The notes: generated from the letters alone by a model not told the origin. A stretch of DNA of 64,000 nt from VRUE01 sp963716245 (GCA_963716245.1 OY970300.1:930001-994000), one strand, 5' to 3'. Positions 8,014-16,143 are shown, counted from the stretch's first letter. Program-made: numbers and translations.

Positions 8014-8241
8014 ACCAGAACGACGCTCAATCTCGATCCGTCCGTGATGCGCGAGCTGCGCCGACGCAGCAAGCGGGAGCGAAGGTCGATCGGCGAGCTG
8101 GCCTCGCAGCTGCTCGCTCGGGCCCTGCGCGAGGAGCGCGACCCCGAGCCGGCTCCGTTCTCCTGGGTGAGCCGCGATCTCGGCACGCCCGCTGTGGACC
8201 TGGAGGACAAGGAGGCGCTCAACGCCTTGTTGGACGGGTGA
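8011..8241 (+). CDS. vapB: Ribbon-helix-helix antitoxin (VapB-like)
   Basis: 76 residues. The N-terminal MTRTTLNLDPSVMRELRRRS and a following helix (SIGELASQLLARALRE) fit a CopG/Arc ribbon-helix-helix DNA-binding domain. The C-terminal tail (PFSWVSRDLGTPAVDLEDKEALNALL) is the part that normally wraps around the toxin. Its stop overlaps the start of the PIN gene (GTGA). It lies between phoU and ppx, splitting an otherwise phosphate-related run of genes. Confidence 0.82.
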   Translation: MTRTTLNLDPSVMRELRRRSKRERRSIGELASQLLARALREERDPEPAPFSWVSRDLGTPAVDLEDKEALNALLDG

Positions 8242-8669
8242 GCGTCACCGTCGACGCCAACGTCCTGGTCTACGCCTCGAACGAGGCAGATCCGGTCCAC
8301 CGAACCGCCCGCCGGCTGGTCGAGCGCCTGGCGGCGGGCCCCGACATCGTCTACCTCTTCTGGCCGACGATCATGGGCTATCTGCGGATCGTCACCCACC
8401 CGTCGGTGCTGCCGCGGCCCCTCGGCCCGAAGGACGCGGTCTCCAACGTCGAGGCGCTCGTCTCCGCCCCGCACGTCCGTGCGCCGGGCGAGGGCGACGG
8501 CTTCTGGCGGCTCTACCTGCAGACTCGCAACGAGGCCGACCGGGGCAACGACGTGCCGGACGGGCACCTCGCAGCGCTGATGCGTCAGCACGACGTCGCC
8601 ACGATCTACACCCGAGATCGCGACTTCAGGCGCTTCGACGGGATCTCGGTCGAGGACCCTTTCGACTGA
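8238..8669 (+). CDS. vapC: PIN-domain ribonuclease toxin (VapC-like)
   Basis: 143 residues. The PIN acidic residues are visible: Asp in SVTVDANVLVYAS, Glu in RNEADRGNDVPDGHLAAL with its following Asp, and Asp in YTRDRDFRRF. VapC enzymes cut tRNA or rRNA. HRTARRLVERL and RIVTHPSVLPRPL are typical of the TA PIN group whose members match VapC families of mycobacteria. It is translationally coupled to the antitoxin by a 4-nt overlap. Confidence 0.85.
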   Translation: MSVTVDANVLVYASNEADPVHRTARRLVERLAAGPDIVYLFWPTIMGYLRIVTHPSVLPRPLGPKDAVSNVEALVSAPHVRAPGEGDGFWRLYLQTRNEADRGNDVPDGHLAALMRQHDVATIYTRDRDFRRFDGISVEDPFD

Positions 8670-8726
8670 CGGCCCGGGTCCAGCGGCGCGGGTTCAGATC
8701 CGGGCGGGCTGGGAAAATGGACGGCC

Positions 8727-9608
8727 ATGCTCTGCGGCGCCATCGACATCGGGTCCAACACCACGCGGCTGCTCGTCGCGGAGCCGGTCGACGGGCAGCT
8801 GAAGAAGGCGATGGAGCAGCGGGCCTACACGCGGATCAACCGGGCGCTGGGCGAAGACCGCGAGCTGCCGCCGGAGAAGATCGACGAGGTGGCCGAGGTG
8901 GTGCGCACGCAGGTCCGGCTCGCCCGCGAGCTGGGCGCTGAGACGATCCGCGCGGTTGCCACCGCCGCGATCCGCGACGCCGCCAACGGCGAGGACGCGG
9001 CCCGGCAGATCGGCGAGCGGGCCGGCGTTCCGATCGAGATCCTCAGCGAGGCGGAGGAGGGCAGGCTCTCCTTCATCGGCGCCACGAAGGGGCTCGGTCA
9101 CCCGGCCGAGGGCAAGATCGGCGTCGTCGACGTCGGCGGCGGCTCGTCGGAGGTGATCCTCGGAACGGTGCCCGGCGGGGTCGAGTCGGTCCGCTCGTGG
9201 CGGGTCGGCTCGGGCGCGCTCGCCGACGAGCTGGTCGCCTCGGACCCGCCCTCGCCGGCGGAGATCCGCCGCGTGCGGGAGCGGATCGACGACATCTTCG
9301 CGGGGGTCGAGATCGAGCGACCCGCTCAGGCCGTCGCGGTGGGCGGCAGCGCCACGTCCCTGCGCCGGTTGGTCGGCACGGTGCTCGAGTACGAGACGCT
9401 GGAGCGGGGGATACGTGTGCTCGCCGGCGAGCCCGCCGCCGAGGTGGCGAGGCGCTTCGAGCTCGACCCCGAACGGGTGCGGATCCTCGCCACCGGCGTG
9501 CTGGTGCTCGAGAAGCTGTCGGAGCTGCTCGGCCAGCCCCTTCAGATCGGCAAGGGCGGCCTGCGCGAGGGCGTGGTCCTCGACCTGCTCAACGTCGCGC
9601 TTCGCTGA
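8727..9608 (+). CDS. ppx: Ppx/GppA-type exopolyphosphatase
   Basis: 293 residues, about the length of the short actinobacterial Ppx proteins. The ASKHA phosphate loops are AIDIGSNTTRLLVAE (residues 4-18) and VGVVDVGGGSSEVILG. EAEEGRLSFIGA is the catalytic Glu region. The family removes terminal phosphates from polyphosphate or acts on pppGpp. GAAAAT (8713-8718) lies 8 nt before the ATG. It is followed directly by ppk, so synthesis and breakdown of polyphosphate are encoded together. Confidence 0.9.
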   Translation: MLCGAIDIGSNTTRLLVAEPVDGQLKKAMEQRAYTRINRALGEDRELPPEKIDEVAEVVRTQVRLARELGAETIRAVATAAIRDAANGEDAARQIGERAGVPIEILSEAEEGRLSFIGATKGLGHPAEGKIGVVDVGGGSSEVILGTVPGGVESVRSWRVGSGALADELVASDPPSPAEIRRVRERIDDIFAGVEIERPAQAVAVGGSATSLRRLVGTVLEYETLERGIRVLAGEPAAEVARRFELDPERVRILATGVLVLEKLSELLGQPLQIGKGGLREGVVLDLLNVALR

Positions 9609-9615
9609 TCCCCTC

Positions 9616-9632
9616 GTAACGGGATTTTCACC
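9616..9632 (+). promoter_or_regulatory. Pho-type repeat upstream of ppk
   Basis: GTAACG (9616) and TTCACC (9627) are spaced at 11 bp, as in the pstS Pho box. CGGGATTTTCACC (9620-9632) is the exact reverse complement of the 13-mer upstream of the response regulator at 2433-2445. It lies 11-27 nt before the ppk start, so polyphosphate synthesis may respond to phosphate supply. Confidence 0.5.
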
Positions 9633-9642
9633 GGGAGGGCAG

Positions 9643-11748
9643 GTGGAGCGGCAGTACGATGGCTCGATCGACGATCCGGCGCTCTACTTCAACCGCGAGC
9701 TGTCCTGGTTGGACTTCAACCAGCGGGTGCTGGAGCTGGCCGAGGACGAGGACGTGCCGCTGCTCGAGCGGGTCAGGTTCTGCTCGATCTACGCCTCCAA
9801 CCTCGACGAGTTCTTCATGGTCCGGGTCGCGGGGCTGCTCGACCAGCTCGACGCGGGGATCGACGCGCGCGGCCGCGACGGCCTCACTCCGGCCGAGCAG
9901 GTCGACGCGATCCAGGCGCGCGTGCTCGAGCTCGACGGCCGGCTGCACGGCTGCTTCAACGGGACGCTGCGACCGCGGCTCGAGCAGGAGGGGATCCGCA
10001 TCGTCTCGCTCGCCACGGCAAGCGAGGCCGAGCGGCGTGAAATCGACACGCGCTTCCACGAGCAGGTCTTCCCGGCGCTGACGCCGCTTGTGGTCGGGCT
10101 GGGCAGGCCCTTCCCGTACATCTCGAACCTCTCGCTCAGCCTCGGCGTGCTGCTCCGCGATCCCGACAACGAGACCGAGATCATCGCCCGCGTCAAGGTG
10201 CCGAAGGAGCTGCTCGGGCGCTTCCTGCGGGTCGGCGAGCGCAACGACGTATACGTCCCGCTCGAGGAGGCGATCGCGGCCAACCTCGACACGCTCTTCC
10301 CGGGCACCGAGGTGGTCGACCACGGCTACTTCCGGGTGACGCGCGACGCCGACTTCACCGTCAGCGACGAGGCCGACGACCTACTGCGGGCCGTGCAGGA
10401 CGAGCTGCGCCGCCGCCGCTTCGGCGAGGTCGTCAGGCTCGAGGTGGCGGCGGGGATGAACCCGAAGCTGCGCGGCCAGCTGGTCGAGGCGCTGCGCCTC
10501 GAAGACCGCGAGGTCTACGACGTCGACGGGCTGATCGACCTCGCCGACCTGACCCGCATCGTCGACATCCCGGGCCACGCCGAGCTGCGCTTCGCGCCGT
10601 GGGCCCCGGTCACGCAGCCGCACCTGCAGGGGGAGGACGGCGACCCGGCCGACATGTTCGCCGCGATCCGGCGGGGCGACATCCTCGTCCACCATCCCTA
10701 CGACTCGTTCTCCTCGTCGGTCGAGCGCTTCGTCGAGCAGGCGGTCGCCGACCCTGACGTGCTGGCGATCAAGCAGACCGTCTACCGGACGAGCGACGAC
10801 TCGCCGCTCGTGCCAGCGCTGATCCGCGCCTCCGAACGCGGCAAGCAGGCCGTCGCCATGGTCGAGCTGAAAGCGCGCTTCGACGAGGAGGCGAACATCC
10901 ACTGGGCGAAGTCCCTGGAGGAGGCGGGGGTGCACGTCGTCTACGGCATCCCGGGCCTGAAGACGCACGTCAAGGCGATCCTCGTCGCCCGTCGCGAGGA
11001 CAACCGGGTGCGCGAGTACGTCCACATCGGCACCGGCAACTACAACCCGACCACCGCCCGCCTCTACACCGACCTCGGCATCTTCACGGCCGACCCGGAG
11101 ATCGGCGCCGACGTCGCCGAGATGTTCAACTTCCTGACCGGCTACGGGCGCCCGGCCGAGTACCGCAAGGTGCTGGTCTCGCCGACCACGATGCGCGAGC
11201 GCATCGTCGCGGAGATCGAGGCCACGGCCGAGGCGCGGCGCGCGGGGGAAGAGGCCTGGATCGGGCTGAAGATGAACGCGCTCGTCGACACCCGCTGCAT
11301 CCAGGCGCTCTACGAGGCCTCCCGGGCCGGGGTCGAGATCGACCTCAACGTGCGCGGCATCTGCTGCCTGAGGCCGGGGGTGCCCGGCCTCTCCGAGAAC
11401 ATCCGCGTCGTCTCGATCGTCGGTCGCTTCCTCGAGCACTCGCGGATCTACGCCTTCCGTCGCGGCGAGGAGACCCGGGTCCTGACCGGCTCGGCCGACC
11501 TGATGCCGCGCAACCTCGACAGCCGGGTCGAGCTGGTGGCCCCGGTCGAGGATCCGGCGCTGCGCGCGGAGCTGCTCGACGTGCTGGAGCGCTGCCTGGC
11601 CGACGACTCGAACGCCTGGGAGCTCGACGCCGAGGGTGTGTGGCGTCGCCGCGAGGCGGCCGACGAGGAGCGACGCAGCGTCCAGGCAGAGCTGCGCAAG
11701 CGCCACGCCGCTCGGGCGGGCGAGCAGCTCGCGGCCGCGCCTGCCTGA
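9643..11748 (+). CDS. ppk: Polyphosphate kinase 1
   Basis: 701 residues from GTG 9643, which has a ribosome site (GGGAGGG) 4 nt upstream; the longer open frame overlaps ppx. It starts with the PPK N-terminal domain (LYFNRELSWLDFNQRVLELA) and contains the catalytic histidine region VHIGTGNYNPTTARLYTDLG and TGSADLMPRNLDSRVEL near the C-terminus. PPK1 polymerises ATP gamma-phosphate into polyphosphate. It belongs to the phosphate island and has a Pho-type repeat before it. Confidence 0.95.
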   Translation: MERQYDGSIDDPALYFNRELSWLDFNQRVLELAEDEDVPLLERVRFCSIYASNLDEFFMVRVAGLLDQLDAGIDARGRDGLTPAEQVDAIQARVLELDGRLHGCFNGTLRPRLEQEGIRIVSLATASEAERREIDTRFHEQVFPALTPLVVGLGRPFPYISNLSLSLGVLLRDPDNETEIIARVKVPKELLGRFLRVGERNDVYVPLEEAIAANLDTLFPGTEVVDHGYFRVTRDADFTVSDEADDLLRAVQDELRRRRFGEVVRLEVAAGMNPKLRGQLVEALRLEDREVYDVDGLIDLADLTRIVDIPGHAELRFAPWAPVTQPHLQGEDGDPADMFAAIRRGDILVHHPYDSFSSSVERFVEQAVADPDVLAIKQTVYRTSDDSPLVPALIRASERGKQAVAMVELKARFDEEANIHWAKSLEEAGVHVVYGIPGLKTHVKAILVARREDNRVREYVHIGTGNYNPTTARLYTDLGIFTADPEIGADVAEMFNFLTGYGRPAEYRKVLVSPTTMRERIVAEIEATAEARRAGEEAWIGLKMNALVDTRCIQALYEASRAGVEIDLNVRGICCLRPGVPGLSENIRVVSIVGRFLEHSRIYAFRRGEETRVLTGSADLMPRNLDSRVELVAPVEDPALRAELLDVLERCLADDSNAWELDAEGVWRRREAADEERRSVQAELRKRHAARAGEQLAAAPA

Positions 11749-11786
11749 GGCGGCGAGCGGCCGAACCGCGCAATAGGATTCGGCCG

Positions 11787-12404
11787 ATGCGCCTCTCGCT
11801 CCTGCCGCGCGACCGCACCTTCTTCGACCTCTTCATCGAGGCCGGTCAGAACAGCCTCCGGGCGGCGCGGCTGCTCGACGAGATGATGGGCAGCTGGCCG
11901 GACTCCCGCGACCTCAACAGGGAGATCCTCAAGGCCGAGCAGGAGGGCGACCGGATCACCCACGACATCGTCCGGCGCCTCAACTCGACCTTCGTCACGC
12001 CGATCGACCGCGAGGACATCTACGCGCTCGCGACGCAGATGGATGACATCGTCGACTACACCGAGGAGGCCGCCGACTTCCTCGGCCTCTACCGGATCGA
12101 GGCGCCGATGGAGCAGGCGCAGGCGCTGACCGGCGTGCTGGTCGCCGCCTGCGAGCAGCTCGCCGAGGCACTCGAGCACCTGCGTGAGTTCAAGGGCCTG
12201 GAGCACTACTGGATCGAGATCCACCGGCTCGAGAACGACGGCGACCGGATCTCCCGCGATGCGGTCGCCTCGCTGTTCTCGAACGGCATCGACCCGATGG
12301 TCGTGATCCGCTGGAAGGACATGTTCGCGGTGCTCGAGAACGCGATCGACGCCACGGAGACGGCCGCGCAGATCATCGAGGGCATAGTCATAAAGAACTC
12401 CTAG
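11787..12404 (+). CDS. DUF47 PhoU-like protein, partner of PiT
   Basis: 205 residues from ATG 11787; TAGGAT (11774-11779) lies 7 nt upstream as a leaderless -10. The helical PhoU-like repeats include LKAEQEGDRITHDIVRRLN and HRLENDGDRISRDAVASLF, which carry the E/D-rich metal-binding pattern of the family. DUF47 proteins are nearly always encoded beside a low-affinity phosphate transporter, here 10 nt downstream, and are thought to regulate it. Confidence 0.9.
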   Translation: MRLSLLPRDRTFFDLFIEAGQNSLRAARLLDEMMGSWPDSRDLNREILKAEQEGDRITHDIVRRLNSTFVTPIDREDIYALATQMDDIVDYTEEAADFLGLYRIEAPMEQAQALTGVLVAACEQLAEALEHLREFKGLEHYWIEIHRLENDGDRISRDAVASLFSNGIDPMVVIRWKDMFAVLENAIDATETAAQIIEGIVIKNS

Positions 12405-12414
12405 CGCGGCCCTC

Positions 12415-13512
12415 TTGGACTCCGACATCATCCTCGTCATCGTCGTCGGCACCGCGCTGGCGTTCGACTTCACCAACGGCTTCCACGACACGGCGAACGT
12501 GGTCGCGACCTCGATCTCGACCCGGGCGGCGCGGCCGCAGGTCGCCGTCGCCTTCGCGGCGCTGCTCAACTTCGCCGGCGCGTTCATCTCGATCTCGGTG
12601 GCGGCGACGGTCGCCAAAGACGTCGTCGATGCGGGGGCGATCACGCCGACCGTCGTCTTCGCCGGCCTGATCGGGGCGATCGCCTGGAACCTGATCACCT
12701 GGTACTTCGGGCTGCCCTCCAGCTCGTCGCACGCCCTGATCGGCGGCGTCGTCGGATCGGCCGTCGTCGCCTCCGGCTTCGAAGCCGTGCTCGCCGACGG
12801 CGTGATCGGCAAGGTCCTGATCCCGGCGGTGATCGCCCCGCTGCTGGCCTTCAGCGTCGCCGGCATCGGGATCGGCCTCGCCTACCGGCTGGTGGGCCGG
12901 CAGCGGCCGGGGACGGTGACGAGGGGGTTCCGCTACGGCCAGATCGTCTCGGGCGGGCTGCTCGCGCTGGCGCACGGGACCAACGACGCGCAGAAGACGA
13001 TGGGGATCATCACGCTCGCCCTGATCGCCAACGGCACGCTCGCCGCCGGCTCCGATCCGCCGTTCTGGGTGATCGCCTCCGCGGCGGCGGCGATCGCCCT
13101 CGGCACCTACAGCGGCGGCTGGCGGATCATCCGCACGACCGGCTCGCGGATCATCAAAATGGACGCCGCCCAGGGCTTCTCTGCTCAGGGGGCGGGCGCC
13201 GCCGTGATCCTCGCCTCGACTCACTTCGGCTTCCCGCTCTCGACCACCCACGTGATCAACGGCGGCGTGATGGGCGCCGGCGCCGGGAAACGGCTGTCGG
13301 CGGTCCGCTGGGGTGTTGCCGGCAACATCTTCGTGGCCTGGCTCCTCACCCTGCCGGCGGCCGCAGCGATCGGCGCCGCGACCTACGGGGTGACGCGCGC
13401 ATTCGGCACTGGCGCGGTCGGCCCGATCGTCGTCACCGTCGTGGCGCTGAGCCTGATCGCCGTCGCCTTCGCCCGCCGCTCGCGGCAGGGGTCGCCCCTC
13501 CCGGTGAGCTGA
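12415..13512 (+). CDS. pit: Low-affinity inorganic phosphate transporter (PiT family)
   Basis: 365 residues from TTG 12415. The duplicated PiT signature is clear: FDFTNGFHDTANVVATSI near the N-terminus and LALAHGTNDAQKTMGII in the second half, with the SSSHALIGG and STTHVINGG loops. About ten membrane segments are visible. It imports metal-phosphate by proton symport. It forms an operon with the DUF47 gene, and its stop overlaps the start of the next small gene (ATGA). Confidence 0.94.
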   Translation: MDSDIILVIVVGTALAFDFTNGFHDTANVVATSISTRAARPQVAVAFAALLNFAGAFISISVAATVAKDVVDAGAITPTVVFAGLIGAIAWNLITWYFGLPSSSSHALIGGVVGSAVVASGFEAVLADGVIGKVLIPAVIAPLLAFSVAGIGIGLAYRLVGRQRPGTVTRGFRYGQIVSGGLLALAHGTNDAQKTMGIITLALIANGTLAAGSDPPFWVIASAAAAIALGTYSGGWRIIRTTGSRIIKMDAAQGFSAQGAGAAVILASTHFGFPLSTTHVINGGVMGAGAGKRLSAVRWGVAGNIFVAWLLTLPAAAAIGAATYGVTRAFGTGAVGPIVVTVVALSLIAVAFARRSRQGSPLPVS

Positions 13513-13751
13513 TGCTGGCCGTCGTCGTCCACACCGAGGATCTGCTCAAGACGATCGCCGCGTCGGTCGTGGCGGGCGTCGGGATCACCGTCGTCTTCTC
13601 GATCGCGATCTGGGGCGCCGCCCGCTTCGTCGACCTGAGCAGCAACGAACGGCCGGTCGCGGCCGGCGCGGCTGCGGCGGTCGGGATCGTCGCCCTCGTC
13701 GCGACCCTGGCCGCGGTGGCGGTCGGCCTCTTCGTGATGCTTGGCGATTAG
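13512..13751 (+). CDS. Small two-segment membrane protein downstream of pit
   Basis: 79 residues with two hydrophobic stretches (about residues 13-33 and 50-76) separated by a polar loop RFVDLSSNERPVA. The ATG overlaps the pit stop, so it is probably translated with the transporter. I do not recognise a family. An accessory role to PiT is a guess from position only. Confidence 0.65.
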   Translation: MLAVVVHTEDLLKTIAASVVAGVGITVVFSIAIWGAARFVDLSSNERPVAAGAAAAVGIVALVATLAAVAVGLFVMLGD

Positions 13752-13779
13752 CGGGCGGCGCGGTCGTAAGATCCGCTCT

Positions 13780-14130
13780 GTGCGCACCCTGCGGAACGTC
13801 GCGATCGTCATGCTGCTCGCCCTCGCGGTCGCCTTCGTGCCCGGTGGGGGCAACGCCGCCGAAACGGTGCTCACCGCGATCACGATGGCGTTCCTGGCGG
13901 CGATCGCCTGGACGGTCTTCGTGCTGAGCCGCCAGAACCAGCTCACCCTGGCGGCGCTGAACGACCGCCGCCGCGCGCTGCTCTACGGCGCGCTCGGCCT
14001 GATCGCGCTGCTGATCGCCGGCAGCGACGAGCTTTTCTCGAGCGGGGGCGGCACGCTGCTGTGGATCGTCCTGGTCGGGGCCTCCATCGCGGCGATCTGG
14101 CGGGTCTGGGTCGACGCCGGCACTTACTGA
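13780..14130 (+). CDS. Four-segment membrane protein of unknown function
   Basis: 116 residues from GTG 13780; TAAGAT (13767-13772) lies exactly 7 nt upstream, which decides this start over an upstream TTG inside the previous gene. Four hydrophobic segments are visible, with a charged cytoplasmic loop LNDRRRALLYG in the middle. No catalytic motif is seen. It ends the phosphate region and precedes the Tad-like island. Confidence 0.6.
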   Translation: MRTLRNVAIVMLLALAVAFVPGGGNAAETVLTAITMAFLAAIAWTVFVLSRQNQLTLAALNDRRRALLYGALGLIALLIAGSDELFSSGGGTLLWIVLVGASIAAIWRVWVDAGTY

Positions 14131-14153
14131 ATAGGCACAAAGCCGCCGCTGAA

Positions 14154-14181
14154 TTGTTCGTTTGAGCGCGCCACGCGTGCG
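14154..14181 (+). promoter_or_regulatory. Tad-island element, copy 1
   Basis: TTGAGCGCGCCACGCGTGCG (14162-14181) differs by one base from 16101-16120, and the 8 bases before it also match with two differences. The core CACGCGTG is palindromic. In both places exactly 23 nt separate the element from a GTG start (14205 and 16144). Probable binding site or alternative promoter shared by the TadE-like and TadG-fusion genes. Confidence 0.65.
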
Positions 14182-14204
14182 GTGAGGCCTGGGACGCTCG
14201 CTTG

Positions 14205-14552
14205 GTGTCGCGCCAGGTCGCCAGCAGCTCTCGCAGGGAGGGCGGAACCGCGTCGGTCGAGCTGATCGCCGTGGTCCCGTTCCTGCTGCTGGCGGTCCTG
14301 GTCGCGGCACAGCTCGGGCTCGCCGGCCACGCCCTGTGGTCGGCCGGCATCGCCGCCCGCGCCGGTGCCCGGGCGGCGCTGGTCGGCGGGGAGGCCGAGG
14401 TCGCAGCGCGCCGGGCGCTGCCGCCGTCGCTGCGCGTCGGCGCGGAGGTGAACGAGGCGGGGGAGGTCTCGGTCCGCGTCGCAGTTCCGCGCCTGCTGCC
14501 GATCCCTCGGCTCCGCGTAGGAGCGCAGACCCGCCTGGATGGCGATGGCTAG
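14205..14552 (+). CDS. TadE-like pseudopilin
   Basis: 115 residues from GTG 14205; TTG 14202 is possible, but the conserved upstream element is placed identically relative to GTG 14205 and to the start of the later fusion gene. EGGTASVELIAVVPFLLLAVLVAAQLGLAGHALWSAG is a single N-terminal transmembrane helix with the Glu of TadE proteins, followed by a small extracytoplasmic domain. TadE-like minor pilins belong to tight-adherence (Flp pilus) machines. It overlaps the next TadE-like gene by 14 nt. Confidence 0.8.
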   Translation: MSRQVASSSRREGGTASVELIAVVPFLLLAVLVAAQLGLAGHALWSAGIAARAGARAALVGGEAEVAARRALPPSLRVGAEVNEAGEVSVRVAVPRLLPIPRLRVGAQTRLDGDG

Positions 14553-14874
14553 GCAGCGCGGACAGGCGACGGTCGAGCTGGTCGCGGCACTGCCTGCGGT
14601 GCTGCTCGCCGGGCTGATCGCACTCCAGCTGCTCGCCGTCGGTCATGCGCTCACGCTCGCCGACGGAGCCGCCGAGGCGGGTGCGCTCGCGCTCGCGGCG
14701 GGTCGGCCGGCGGCCGAGGCGGCCCGTGGGGCGCTGCCCGCCTGGGCGGAGGACCAGGTCGAGGTGGCGGTAGCGGGTCGACGCGTGACCGTCAGCCTGC
14801 GCCCGCCCTCACCCTTTCCCACGATCGGAGACCGACTCAGCGTCAGCTCGACCGCCGCCGCGAGGCCGCGATGA
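14539..14874 (+). CDS. Second TadE-like pseudopilin
   Basis: 111 residues. RQRGQATVELVAALPAVLLAGLIALQLLAVGHAL has the TadE hallmark: a short basic start, Gln-Ala-x-Val-Glu, then one hydrophobic helix. The rest is an Ala-rich extracytoplasmic part ending RLSVSSTAAARPR. ATG 14539 overlaps the preceding gene and ATG 14545 is an equally good start. It overlaps the next gene by 4 nt (ATGA), so three genes form a tight operon. Confidence 0.78.
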   Translation: MAMARQRGQATVELVAALPAVLLAGLIALQLLAVGHALTLADGAAEAGALALAAGRPAAEAARGALPAWAEDQVEVAVAGRRVTVSLRPPSPFPTIGDRLSVSSTAAARPR

Positions 14875-15590
14875 GGGCAGACGCGACGTCGGTCGTTCTG
14901 GCGACCGCGGTCGGCGCGGCGACCGGTTCGAGGGCGGCCGCGGCCGCCCTCGCCTGCGCCGGCTCGGAGTCGGATCGGGCCGCGCTCCTGGTCGACCTTG
15001 GCTCCGCCGACCGCCGCCCGCGCTCCACCCTGGTCGCGACGACCGGTGCCCGCGCGCTCGAGGAGCGCCTCGTCGCGCACATGCCGGATGCCCGGGTCGC
15101 CTCGCGGGGGCGACTCTGCGAGCTCGCCCTACCGGCGGATCCGGCCGGCGTCGCCCGCATCGCGGAGGCCCTGCCGCTCGCCCGCGAGTCGCTTGCCGTC
15201 ATCTACCTGCCGCCGGGGCTGCTCCATGCGGCCCTGGACGACGCGCGCGTTCGCCCGTCGGCGGCGCTCCTGCGCGCCGACCTGGTCGAGGATCGCGCGC
15301 TCGCGGCGCTGGTCGCCGGCGATCTCATCGCCGGCGGCGTGCGGGTCGCCGTCCTCAAGTGCCCGCTGGGCTGGCTCGCCGCCCGCGCCGCCCTGCTGGG
15401 CGCGTTGCCTCACACCGGGCAGGCGCTCCCGAATCGCCTGCGCGACCGACTTCTCGACACCGCAGACAACGCATTTCACCGCTGCTACGATCGAAGGGAT
15501 GGGCTGGAAAGTGACGGACAAGAGGCTTCAGAGGCCGAGCCACAGGGATCCGGAGTTCGAGCGGGCACTCCGCAGGGCGCTCAGCGATGA
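14871..15590 (+). CDS. Unrecognised protein, possibly a degenerate MinD/TadZ-like ATPase
   Basis: 239 residues. The N-terminus VVLATAVGAATGSRAAAAALACA followed by AALLVDLGSADRRP resembles the layout of a ParA/MinD/TadZ fold (P-loop, helix, then a LLVDLG strand), but the Walker A Lys is absent. TadZ/CpaE proteins are often degenerate in this way and sit in Tad operons, which fits the two TadE-like genes before it. The last 30 residues are read through the overlapping antitoxin gene in another frame and may be a by-product of that module's insertion. The family call is tentative. Confidence 0.55.
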   Translation: MRADATSVVLATAVGAATGSRAAAAALACAGSESDRAALLVDLGSADRRPRSTLVATTGARALEERLVAHMPDARVASRGRLCELALPADPAGVARIAEALPLARESLAVIYLPPGLLHAALDDARVRPSAALLRADLVEDRALAALVAGDLIAGGVRVAVLKCPLGWLAARAALLGALPHTGQALPNRLRDRLLDTADNAFHRCYDRRDGLESDGQEASEAEPQGSGVRAGTPQGAQR

Positions 15591-15720
15591 CGCGGGCAAG
15601 GAATACGAGCGTCTCCGGACGGCGCTCGATGCCGTCGCCGATCCCACGCCATGGGGCTGGAACGACTGGCAGACCTGGCTTGATCGACACGTCCGTCGCG
15701 GCCGACCCGGGGACCGCTGA
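15499..15720 (+). CDS. Putative antitoxin of a PIN-domain module
   Basis: 73 residues, highly charged: MGWKVTDKRLQRPSHRDPEFERALRR opens it and WGWNDWQTWLDRHVRRG closes it. It is not an obvious ribbon-helix-helix protein and I do not recognise the family. TACGAT (15486-15491) lies 7 nt before the ATG, inside the preceding gene, so it probably has its own leaderless promoter. A PIN-domain gene overlaps its 3' end by 41 nt, which is the reason to call it an antitoxin. Confidence 0.55.
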   Translation: MGWKVTDKRLQRPSHRDPEFERALRRALSDDAGKEYERLRTALDAVADPTPWGWNDWQTWLDRHVRRGRPGDR

Positions 15721-16081
15721 GCTCGCCGGCGCTGCGATCCGTCCCGCGGTTTCCACGTTGACGATCGCGGAGCTCGCCGGAGGCCCAGCCGCCGCCGAAC
15801 ACGATTTCGAGCGTGCGCGGCGCGAACAGCGTCTGCGCCAGGTGGAATCCGGTGTCACCGTGCTCCCGTTCAACCTCGGGTGCGCTCACGCTTACGCCTC
15901 GGTCCATGAGGTAGTCAGCCGGCTCGGGCGCAAGCCGCGTGGTTCTCGGGCCGTCGATCTGATGATCGCCGCCACCGCCCTCGCTCACGAGCTGCCGCTC
16001 TACACGCTGAACGCGAGGGACCTGCGCGGCCTGGAGAGCCTGATCGAGATCGTCGATCTCGGTTCGAAAGTCGTCACATAG
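15680..16081 (+). CDS. vapC: PIN-domain ribonuclease toxin (VapC-like)
   Basis: 133 residues if translation begins at TTG 15680, giving LIDTSVAADPGTAEL, the usual PIN start with its first Asp. Other acidic residues lie in TIAELAGGP, SRAVDLMIAATALAHELPLYTLNARDLRGL. A more upstream start in this frame would add a basic stretch without PIN similarity. The gene overlaps the antitoxin by 41 nt. The module is inserted between the TadE cluster and the TadG fusion gene. Confidence 0.78.
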   Translation: MIDTSVAADPGTAELAGAAIRPAVSTLTIAELAGGPAAAEHDFERARREQRLRQVESGVTVLPFNLGCAHAYASVHEVVSRLGRKPRGSRAVDLMIAATALAHELPLYTLNARDLRGLESLIEIVDLGSKVVT

Positions 16082-16092
16082 AGGGCCCTCAG

Positions 16093-16120
16093 TTCTTCGA
16101 TTGAGCGCACCACGCGTGCG
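16093..16120 (+). promoter_or_regulatory. Tad-island element, copy 2
   Basis: TTGAGCGCACCACGCGTGCG (16101-16120), preceded by TTCTTCGA, matches the element before the TadE-like gene (14154-14181) with three or so differences in 28 bases. The distance to the GTG at 16144 is 23 nt, identical to copy 1. Downstream bases are not conserved, so the match is the element and not a duplicated gene start. Confidence 0.65.
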
Positions 16121-16143
16121 CTGGGACCCGGCAGGGTCGTCGC

